Positions 15,870 to 22,969 of a stretch of 64,000 nucleotides of DNA are shown piece after piece; position 1 is the stretch's first letter, and the number at the start of each line of letters is the position of its first letter. The DNA comes from Neisseria lactamica NS19 (lineage in GTDB: Bacteria > Pseudomonadota > Gammaproteobacteria > Burkholderiales > Neisseriaceae). Below the pieces are notes generated by a model, which worked only from the letters and a program-made list of their open reading frames with translations, made no database searches and was not told the origin of the DNA. Both the position numbers and the translations under genes were made by a program. Location: assembly GCA_000193795.2 (NCBI GenBank), contig AEPI01000081.1, positions 61,459-125,458 on the forward strand. Reading direction: 5' to 3'.

Positions 15870-17789
15870 ATGAAACCGAATCCGCCCCTAGTGGCTTTGA
15901 TGACCGTTTTTTCCGTTGCTCCATCTTGGGCAGAACAACCGGCAAATACTGAAGAAATACAATCTGTTAAAACCTTCTCTCCTCCCAAACCGATTGCCCC
16001 GACCGCAGCACAAGGCTATTTCCCCGAAAACCAATTCGACCGCACCGACCGCAGCGATTATTACTTTGTTACCGAAAACATAGACCAAGCCTTCCGCCCG
16101 CTGAAGGCGAACAGCGGCTTTTACGGCAAAAGTTTTTACAATTCCGTTACCGCGCAAGCGCGCGGGGCAAAGGTGTACGGCGTGGCCAACCTCAATCACA
16201 CCAAGGCAAACGGCTACAAAGACGGCGGAGAACGCGACACCGATTGGAAATACAGCCGCTTCAATCAGGCTTTGGTACTCGGTTTCGTGCCGTCTGAAAA
16301 TCAAGAATACCGCCTCACTTATCTGTACGACGACATCAACGACGACCGCCAACCGCAGTTCGTCAACGACGCATTGGATACCGAACGCCACATCGCCAAA
16401 CTCAACGCGCGTTGGGGTAATGCCGATTTGAGCAACACGGTCAGCGCGGAAGCAGGCGTCATCAAACTCAAACGCCGCGCCGACAATTACTCCCTGCGTC
16501 AAAACAATACGCAGCAGCAAATATTCGTAGAGCTTGACCGCAAAGTGTATGATTTCTCGCTCAAACATGACGCGGACTTCGGCAAATTCCACAACAACGC
16601 CTCCGCCAGCTACCGCAACGACAGCCAAAACGGCGAGCGCAACGTCCACACTCCCATGCGCGACTTCCTCAACGGCTACCGTTTCGCCGATGTACACCTC
16701 GACCGCTGGCGCATTGCCGATACCTTGTCTTACAAGTTTGACGACCGACACAAACTGGGCTTGGGCTTAAGCTACGAACTCAACGAAGCAGACGTTCGCA
16801 AAAATACGGCGCAACCTGAAAACCCAATAAAACCCGGTTTTTCCTTCGCCTCATCGCAACAAATCTGGAAAACCTATTACGGCTACGACTTCAACGGCAA
16901 AGTGCGCCGTCATGCTTTATCGGGCGAACTCAAATACGATTTCACGCCGTCTGAAACGCAAAAATACAGCGTCTCCCTTGCTCACTTAGAACGAATCGGC
17001 GACAACACCGAACGCTTCAACTCGCTTGCCGCCATCGTGCAAAACCGCATGAACGGCATGCTGACAAACCAGAACCCAACAGCCGCCATCGCAGGCAATC
17101 CCCTGCTGAAAACCGAAAAACACAACCGCATCAAGCTCACCGCCGACAGTCGCAACGACTACTACAACGGCTACATGAACTCGTTGGCAGGCGCGGGCTG
17201 GAACGTGGGCGGCACACTTGTTGCAGACAAAGTCAAAGACCTGATTATTTTTGACCGCGCACGCGGGCAAAGCGGTATAGCTTCCAACGGCGGCGGCATC
17301 ATCACACGCAACGTGGATGCACGCCTTATTACCGCACAGACCTACGCGCGTTACAACTTCAATCCGCATTGGGCAGCAGGCATCAAAGCCGCCTACAACT
17401 ACGGACACAACGAAACCGACGGCAGGCCGCTCTATCAAATCCGCCCGTTTGAAGCCGCCGTCCAAGCCGACTACAAAAACTACTTTGCCCACGGCAGCTA
17501 CAACATCGGCGCGGCAGCACGCTTTGTCGTCAAACAAACGCGCGGCGATTTTGACGCGGCAAGCGGTTTGGGCATAGACAAACGCGAAGCCGCCAAAGGC
17601 TTTACCGTTGCCGATGTGTACGCAGGCGTAAACATTAAAGACAAATACGGCTTGCGCCTGGGCGTGAACAACGTATTCAACAAAAAATACGCCGAACACA
17701 TCAGCGGCGACCACGTTCTCGCCCTATCCCCCAGCGTAGTGTATGCACCGGGCAGGACATATTGGTTGAGTTTGCATGCGGCGTTTTAA
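15870..17789 (+). CDS. OprC-like TonB-dependent receptor, plug apparently missing
   Basis: A 639-residue outer-membrane receptor-type protein with a signal peptide (MKPNPPLVALMTVFSVAPSWA). From about residue 90 it aligns by eye with the barrel of the OprC/NosA copper-receptor family, including YKDGGERD, VDARLITAQ, FDAASGLG, GVNNVFNKKYAEH and a C-terminal Phe after PGRTYWLSLHAA. Between the signal and the barrel only about 65 residues remain, rich in Pro, Asp and Arg. The normal ~110-120-residue plug, including its ILLDG-like and GTVLFER-like motifs, is not seen. A Fur-like box precedes it and ABC genes follow, so uptake of an iron- or copper-containing ligand is the natural guess. The substrate is not known from sequence. 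Confidence 0.8.
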   Translation: MKPNPPLVALMTVFSVAPSWAEQPANTEEIQSVKTFSPPKPIAPTAAQGYFPENQFDRTDRSDYYFVTENIDQAFRPLKANSGFYGKSFYNSVTAQARGAKVYGVANLNHTKANGYKDGGERDTDWKYSRFNQALVLGFVPSENQEYRLTYLYDDINDDRQPQFVNDALDTERHIAKLNARWGNADLSNTVSAEAGVIKLKRRADNYSLRQNNTQQQIFVELDRKVYDFSLKHDADFGKFHNNASASYRNDSQNGERNVHTPMRDFLNGYRFADVHLDRWRIADTLSYKFDDRHKLGLGLSYELNEADVRKNTAQPENPIKPGFSFASSQQIWKTYYGYDFNGKVRRHALSGELKYDFTPSETQKYSVSLAHLERIGDNTERFNSLAAIVQNRMNGMLTNQNPTAAIAGNPLLKTEKHNRIKLTADSRNDYYNGYMNSLAGAGWNVGGTLVADKVKDLIIFDRARGQSGIASNGGGIITRNVDARLITAQTYARYNFNPHWAAGIKAAYNYGHNETDGRPLYQIRPFEAAVQADYKNYFAHGSYNIGAAARFVVKQTRGDFDAASGLGIDKREAAKGFTVADVYAGVNIKDKYGLRLGVNNVFNKKYAEHISGDHVLALSPSVVYAPGRTYWLSLHAAF

Positions 17790-17845
17790 AATCATGCCGT
17801 CTGAAAGAATGCCTACACTGGCTTATTAAGAATTAGGAGATAAAA

Positions 17846-18823
17846 ATGGATATGAAAAGACGTGATTTCTTGAAAATGACTGCCGCGCTGGCAGCCGCAG
17901 GCATTTCGCCTTCGCTGTTGGCGGCGGGGAAAGAGCAATTTACCGTGTACGGCGCACCAGCAATGCCCAGCGTAACCATTGCCGTAGCGGCGTTACAGGG
18001 CAAGCTGGCGAAACAAGCGGACGTGTCGCTAAAAATTTGGCGTTCGCCCGACCAGCTTCGCGCGGGCGTGGCGAGCGGACAATTTAAGGTAATGATGAGT
18101 CCGAGCAATGTCGGCGTAAACCTGCGCAACCAAGGGCAGAAAGTCGGTATGGTCAATATTTTGACCAACGGCATCACGCAGCTGATGTGCAAAGGCAGTG
18201 TGATTGCCTCGCCACAGGATTTGGTCGGCAAAAAATCCTCGTGCCGTTTAAAAACGACATGCCCGACATCGTGCTGCAAGCCTTGCTGAAAAAACTGAAA
18301 ATCGACGCGCACAAAGTCGGCATCACCTACACCGCCACGCCGCCCGAAGCAGTCGGGCTGTTTTTGAGCAAGGACTACCACGCCGCCATCCTGCCCGAAC
18401 CGATGGCAACCGCCAGCATGCTCAAAGGCAAAACCATGGGCGCAAACGTCGTGCGCGGCTTTGATTTGGTGAAGGCATGGGGGCAGGCGTTTGACACCAA
18501 GCCGCTGATTCCGATGGCGGGCATCATCGCCAACGAAGAATATTTCCACGCACACAAGGCACAGTTCGACATCTTCCATCAGGATTTGAAAAACGCGCTC
18601 AACTGGATACTTGCCAACCGACAAAGCGCGGCGAAAATCGGCAAAAAACTACCTCCCTGCCCCCGAACCCGCCCTAGTCATGGGCTTGGACGGCGCGCGG
18701 CTGACGGTAACTAAAGGCAGCGAAGTGAAGAACGAGATTTTGAAGTTTTACGAAATCCTGATGCAGTTCAACCCGAAACTTCTGGGCGGCAAGCTGCCGG
18801 ATAACGGGTTCTTCTTGGCTTAA
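17846..18823 (+). pseudogene. ABC substrate-binding protein, broken by two frameshifts
   Basis: The reading starts MDMKRRDFLKM, a twin-arginine (Tat) signal, and continues as an NMT1/TauA/SsuA-like periplasmic binding protein. At about 18229-18234 a run of six A replaces the seven needed for GKKILVPF, and the frame ends at TGA 18287. The middle part continues in another frame. At about 18643-18648 a run of six A stands where five are needed (GKNYLP), returning to the original frame until 18823. The two indels cancel in length but the interval is out of frame, so only ~147 residues would be made. Full length would be ~325 residues. It is 56 bases after the receptor and was presumably its periplasmic partner. 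Confidence 0.85.
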
Positions 18824-18835
18824 AAGGAGGAAAGA

Positions 18836-18894
18836 GGCCGTCTGAAAAGGGAGAAGTAGTATTGGGGAATCCAATATACCCTTTTCAGACGGCC
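18836..18894. terminator. AG-type uptake-sequence hairpin
   Basis: GGCCGTCTGAAAAGGG pairs over 16 bp with CCCTTTTCAGACGGCC. The loop itself contains ATTGG...CCAAT arms. The uptake word here is the AGGCCGTCTGAA form, not ATGCCGTCTGAA. It follows the broken binding-protein gene and may attenuate the downstream ABC genes. Confidence 0.75.
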
Positions 18895-18932
18895 TATCAG
18901 ATAACAGCCAGAACAGTACACAAAGAGCCGTC

Positions 18933-18952
18933 ATTCCCGCGCAGGCGGGAAT
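18933..18952. repeat. dRS3 repeat unit
   Basis: ATTCCCGCGCAGGCGGGAAT, the 20-bp neisserial dRS3 unit. It is followed by two small hairpins of the type GTCGGATTC-TT-GAATCCGAC (18999-19018) and GTCGGATA...TATCCGAC (19039-19058). Confidence 0.85.
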
Positions 18953-19117
18953 CCGGTCTCTGATATTGCAGGAATGTTTTAAAATTGCAGCAGCATAGGT
19001 CGGATTCTTGAATCCGACATTTCGGCTAAACGGAGGCTGTCGGATACGAGTATCCGACCTACTTTTTTCAGACGGTCTATCCTTGCCAAAACATAACGAC
19101 AAACCAACACCCAAACC

Positions 19118-19915
19118 ATGATTAAAACTGACAAAATCCGCAAACCGCAGCCTGCGGTGTTTTACATCATCGACTACCTTTGGAGCGGCTTTGCCGGTCT
19201 GAGCGTGGCGATGGTGGTGGTGGCGTTGTGGGCGTGGGGCAGTGCCGTGTTCGGTGAGTTTATGCTGCCTGCGCCGGTGGAGGTGTTTCAAAAATCTTTG
19301 GATTTATTGAAGCATTTTCAGGAAAACGAAATCGGGATTTCGCTGTGGCGGTCGGTGGTGGGCATTTCGGTTGCGCTGGCGGCGGGATTGGCGGCGGGGC
19401 TGGTGGCGGGCAGTTTTAAGACGGCGATGGCGTTGCTCAAGCCTGTAATTACGGTTTTGTTGGCGATGCCGCCGATTATTTGGGTGGTGATGGCTCTGTT
19501 TTGGTTTGGTTTTGGCAATCCGAGCGTGTTGTTTACCATCATTGTGTTGGTTGCGCCGCTGACGTTTGCGAGTGCGGCGGTCGGGATGGCGAGCGTGAAC
19601 AAGCAGCATGAGGAATTGTTTGACGCTTACAAATTAGGCCGTCTGAAAAAAATCCGCTATCTGTATATCCCTCATCTGACGGGCTATGTGATTTCCAGCA
19701 TCGGCGTGGCGGTAGCGATGGGGGTGAAGGTGGTGATTATGGCGGAACTCTTGGGCGCGAGCGAAGGCGTGGGCGCGCGGATTGCGGACGCGAGGGCGAT
19801 GCTGGAGACTTCGACGGTGATGGCTTATGTGGTGCTGGTCATCGTGTTTGTATCGCTGTTTGAATACCTGATTACCAAGCCTTTGGAAATTTTGTTTATG
19901 CCGTGGAGAAGATAA
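19118..19915 (+). CDS. ABC transporter permease (NitT/TauT-type)
   Basis: A 265-residue inner-membrane permease with six predicted helices and the EAA-type cytoplasmic loop ELFDAYKLGRLKKIRYLYIPHL, which contacts the ATPase. It belongs to the SsuC/TauC-like permease family of importers for nitrate, sulfonates, thiamine precursors and similar anions. An AG-type uptake sequence is read in frame inside the loop (GRLKK). It is intact although the binding-protein gene upstream is broken. The stop overlaps the ATPase start by one base (TAATG). Confidence 0.9.
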   Translation: MIKTDKIRKPQPAVFYIIDYLWSGFAGLSVAMVVVALWAWGSAVFGEFMLPAPVEVFQKSLDLLKHFQENEIGISLWRSVVGISVALAAGLAAGLVAGSFKTAMALLKPVITVLLAMPPIIWVVMALFWFGFGNPSVLFTIIVLVAPLTFASAAVGMASVNKQHEELFDAYKLGRLKKIRYLYIPHLTGYVISSIGVAVAMGVKVVIMAELLGASEGVGARIADARAMLETSTVMAYVVLVIVFVSLFEYLITKPLEILFMPWRR

Positions 19916-20607
19916 TGCTCTGTCTTGAAAACGTGCGTTTTGAAATTCTCCGCGACCCCATCGTGCGCGATTTCAGTTTGAACCTGCAACACGGCGAAGT
20001 GAAAGCCTTGTTCGGACCGAGCGGCTGCGGCAAGACGACGGTTTTGCGGCTGATTGCGGGCTTGGAAACGCCGAAATCGGGCACGATACGCAATGCTTTC
20101 CGCAAAACGGGTTTTCTGTTTCAGGAAAACCGCCTGCCGGAAAACTTGACCGCGATGCAGAATATCGCGATTTTTATGGACAAACCCGATGAAGGCGAAA
20201 TCGTCGCGCTGGCGGCGAAAGTCGGGCTGACTGCGGGCGATATGAACAAATATCCGACCGAGTTGTCCGGCGGCATGGCGAAACGGGTGGCATTTCTGCG
20301 CCTGCTGCTGTGCGGCTGCGACCTTGCCTTGCTGGACGAGCCGTTTGTCGGTTTGGATCGGGATTTGCGCGATATTTTGGTTGCCATGCTGGTGGAAAAA
20401 ATCGAGCGGCAGGGCATGGCGTGTATGCTGGTAACGCACGACCGCTTCGAAGCCGCACGCCTGAGCCATGAAATCATGCTGCTTTCCACTAAGGGCATGA
20501 ACGTGCAAAACGTAATGACCCTGCCCACGCCGCTGTCCGAACGCGATTCGGCTTTTGAAGAAGCCGTGGTGGCAAGGGCGTTTCAGGGGATTCATTATTA
20601 TGAGTGA
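19915..20607 (+). CDS. ABC transporter ATP-binding protein
   Basis: A 230-residue ATPase with Walker A GPSGCGKTT, Q-loop FLFQENRLP, signature LSGGMAKR, Walker B LALLDEPF and the switch His in VTHDRFEA. The ATG at 19915 overlaps the permease stop and is preferred over GTG 19903. It is the energising subunit of the importer encoded at 17846-19915. Its last ~70 bases are copied again at 20847-20909, directly before cadD. Confidence 0.92.
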   Translation: MLCLENVRFEILRDPIVRDFSLNLQHGEVKALFGPSGCGKTTVLRLIAGLETPKSGTIRNAFRKTGFLFQENRLPENLTAMQNIAIFMDKPDEGEIVALAAKVGLTAGDMNKYPTELSGGMAKRVAFLRLLLCGCDLALLDEPFVGLDRDLRDILVAMLVEKIERQGMACMLVTHDRFEAARLSHEIMLLSTKGMNVQNVMTLPTPLSERDSAFEEAVVARAFQGIHYYE

Positions 20608-20612
20608 TAAGG

Positions 20613-20836
20613 ATTTGAGTATCTGACGAACCTTGCGGTTCGTTGCCCTCTCACTAACCCTCTCCCACGGGGAGAGGGGATCAGGTTGCTGAAAATTAGA
20701 GAGCCGTAGAATTGGGAATCAGATGGTAGGCAAACCTGAAAATGTTTGGGTTTGGCAGCCCGATTCCTTCTCCCCGTGTGAGAGGGTTAGGGAGAGGGTA
20801 AGCAAGCCGCAGGCTTGCCTCTTTAGCGAAAGATAC
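20613..20836. repeat. Direct repeat copy 1 flanking cadD
   Basis: This 224-bp block (TTTGAGTATCTGAC ... AAAGATAC) is repeated with ~85-90% identity at 21543-21764. Inside it are inverted CCCTCTCCC / GGGAGAGGG arms that could fold into a long hairpin. No gene is contained. Confidence 0.88.
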
Positions 20837-20846
20837 GAATCTGTTA

Positions 20847-20909
20847 TCCGAACGCGATTCGGTTTTTGAAAAAGCCGTGGTGCCAAGGGGGCAGAGGATT
20901 CATTATGAG
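20847..20909 (+). repeat. Duplicate of the 3' end of the ABC ATPase gene
   Basis: The stretch TCCGAACGCGATTCGG ... GGATTCATTATGAG repeats the ATPase gene end at 20537-20606 with a few changes and a small deletion. It is a gene fragment that now supplies the leader and ribosome site of cadD. Confidence 0.85.
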
Positions 20910-20916
20910 GTGCTTT

Positions 20917-21531
20917 ATGTTTTCGACTGTGATTACTGCTGCTGTTTTATATATTGCTACAGCAGTAGATTTGTTGGTAATACTATTAATATTTTTTGCT
21001 AGAGCAAATACTAGAAAAGAATATCGAGATATTTATATCGGACAATATTTAGGTTCTGTAATTTTAATATTAGTTAGTTTATTTCTAGCTTTTGTTTTGC
21101 ATTATGTTCCGGAAAAATGGGTGTTGGGTTTATTAGGTTTAATACCGATTTACTTAGGTATTAAAGTTGCTATTTACGACGATTGTGAGGGCGAAAAAAG
21201 AGCTAAAAAAGAATTGGATGAAAAAGGGTTGTCAAAATTAGTCGGTATTGTTGCTTTGGTTACAGTTGCTAGTTGTGGTGCAGATAATATTGGACTTTTT
21301 GTTCCTTACTTTGTGACTTTAGATCTTGTCGACTTATTAGTTACTCTTCTTGTATTTTTAATATTGATTTTTGTTTTAGTATATACAGCACAAAGATTGG
21401 CTAATATTTCAGGTGTTGGTGAAATTGTAGAGAAGTTTAGTCGTTGGATAATGGTTGTTATTTATATTGGTTTAGGGTTATTTATTATTATTGAAAATAA
21501 TACAATTCGAACAATAATATCAATAATATGA
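20917..21531 (+). CDS. cadD: Cadmium resistance transporter CadD (horizontally acquired)
   Basis: A 204-residue, very hydrophobic protein of the CadD family (LysE superfamily), which exports or sequesters Cd2+. From recall it is almost identical to plasmid CadD of staphylococci, including FFARANTRKEYRDIYIGQYLG, IKVAIYDDCEGEKRAKKELD split by me, and VASCGADNIGLF. Two Cys (in YDDCEG and VASCGAD) are candidate metal ligands. The gene is strikingly A/T-rich against the surrounding Neisseria DNA and has no uptake sequences. The start at 20917 follows TGAGG by 6 bases; ATG 20905 is an alternative lying in the duplicated ATPase end. Confidence 0.93.
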   Translation: MFSTVITAAVLYIATAVDLLVILLIFFARANTRKEYRDIYIGQYLGSVILILVSLFLAFVLHYVPEKWVLGLLGLIPIYLGIKVAIYDDCEGEKRAKKELDEKGLSKLVGIVALVTVASCGADNIGLFVPYFVTLDLVDLLVTLLVFLILIFVLVYTAQRLANISGVGEIVEKFSRWIMVVIYIGLGLFIIIENNTIRTIISII

Positions 21532-21542
21532 ATGATACGGGC

Positions 21543-21764
21543 ATTTGAGTATCTGACAAACCTTGCGGTTCGTTGCCCTCTCCCTAACCCTCTCCCACGG
21601 GAGAGGGAATCAGATTTCTGAAAATCAGAGAGCGCAGGATTGGGGATCGGATGGCAGGTAAACCTGAAAATGTTCGGGCCTGGCAGCCTAATCCCCTCTC
21701 CCTGCGGGAGAGGGCTAGGGAGAGGGCAAGCAAGCCGCAGGCTTGCCTCTTCAACAAAAGATAC
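21543..21764. repeat. Direct repeat copy 2 flanking cadD
   Basis: Second copy of the block at 20613-20836, same orientation. The internal inverted arms (CCCTCTCCCTAACCCTCTCC and its inverse) are better preserved here. It lies between cadD and nnrS. Confidence 0.88.
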
Positions 21765-21825
21765 AGCCCTGTCCGCCCAATAAATCCATATCCGAAAGCA
21801 TCTTCATGCAGAATCAAGCCAAGCC

Positions 21826-22923
21826 ATGAATAAATTTTTTACCCACCCCATGCGGCCGTTTTTCGTCGGCGCGGCGGTGCTTGCCATACTCGGCGCGTTG
21901 GTGTTTTTCATCAACCCCGGCGCCATCGTCCTGCACCGCCAAATCTTCTTAGAGCTCATGCTGCCGGCGGCATACGGCGGTTTTCTGACTGCCGCTTTGT
22001 TGGATTGGACGGGTTTTTCGGGCAACCTGAAACCTGCCGCGACCATTTTGGCGGCGTTGTTGCTTGTTGCGGCTGTTTTATTGCCGTTTTTACCGCAACT
22101 TGCCGCATTCTTTGTAGCGGCTTATTGGCTGGTTTTATTGCTGTTCTGCGCTTGGTTGATTTGGCTGGCCCGCAACACCGACAACTTTGCCCTGCTGATG
22201 CTGCTTGCCGCGTTCACCGTTTTTCAGACGGCATACGCGGCAACCGGCGACTTGAACCTGTTACGCGCGCAAGTGCATTTGAATATGGCGGCGGTCATGT
22301 TCGTATCCGTCCGCGTCAGCGTCCTTTTGGGCGCGGAAGCCCTTAAAGAATGCCGTCTGAAAGACCCTGTTTTTATTACAAATATCGTTTATAAAAACAT
22401 CGCCATTACTTTCCTGCTCTTGCACGCCGCCGCCGAACTTTGGCTGCCTGCGCAAACCGCCGGTTTTACCGCGCTTGCCGTCGGCTTCATCCTGCTCGCC
22501 AAGCTGCGTGAGCTTCACCATCACGAACTCCTGCGCAAACACTACGTCCGCACTTATTACCTGCTTCAACTCTTTGCCGCCGCAGGCTATTTGTGGACAG
22601 GCGCGGCGAAACTGCAAAACCTGCCCGCCTCCGCGCCCCTGCACCTGATTACCCTCGGCGGTATGATGGGCGGCGTGATGATGGTGTGGCTGACCGCCGG
22701 ACTGTGGCACAGCGGCTTTACCAAACTCGACTACCCGAAACTCTGCCGCATCGCCGTCCCCATCCTTTTCGCCGCCGCCGTTTCGCGCGCTGTTTTAATG
22801 AACGTAAATCCGATATTCTTTATCACTGTCCCCGCGATTCTGACCGCTACCGTGTTCGTACTTTACCTGCTGACATTCGTACCGATTTTTCGGGCGAATG
22901 CGTTTACAGGCGATCCGGAATAA
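21826..22923 (+). CDS. nnrS: NnrS family membrane protein
   Basis: A 365-residue polytopic membrane protein with about twelve helices. It begins HPMRPFFVGAAVLA, the hallmark of NnrS proteins, which bind haem and copper and help cells withstand nitric oxide. Several His likely to be metal or haem ligands are visible (for example LHRQIF, LLHAAAEL, LHHHELLRKH). An uptake sequence is read in frame as CRLKD. Its transcript ends at the hairpin at 22926. Confidence 0.85.
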   Translation: MNKFFTHPMRPFFVGAAVLAILGALVFFINPGAIVLHRQIFLELMLPAAYGGFLTAALLDWTGFSGNLKPAATILAALLLVAAVLLPFLPQLAAFFVAAYWLVLLLFCAWLIWLARNTDNFALLMLLAAFTVFQTAYAATGDLNLLRAQVHLNMAAVMFVSVRVSVLLGAEALKECRLKDPVFITNIVYKNIAITFLLLHAAAELWLPAQTAGFTALAVGFILLAKLRELHHHELLRKHYVRTYYLLQLFAAAGYLWTGAAKLQNLPASAPLHLITLGGMMGGVMMVWLTAGLWHSGFTKLDYPKLCRIAVPILFAAAVSRAVLMNVNPIFFITVPAILTATVFVLYLLTFVPIFRANAFTGDPE

Positions 22924-22925
22924 AA

Positions 22926-22955
22926 ATGCCGTCTGAAACGGTTTTCAGACGGCAT
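22926..22955. terminator. Bidirectional uptake-sequence hairpin
   Basis: ATGCCGTCTGAAAC/GTTTTCAGACGGCAT lies between the convergent ends of nnrS and priA and can terminate both. Confidence 0.8.
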
Positions 22956-22969
22956 CGTATTGCCGATAA

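Noticed and set aside
15870..17789. Naming the receptor as one of the known gonococcal Tdf receptors
   Set aside because: The barrel resembles OprC, the plug is missing, and the neighbours (dnaK upstream, cadD and nnrS downstream) gave no firm match to a named Tdf locus.
20613..21764. The flanking repeats of cadD as insertion-sequence ends
   Set aside because: They are direct, over 200 bases long, contain no transposase and include part of a neighbouring gene; recombination explains them better.
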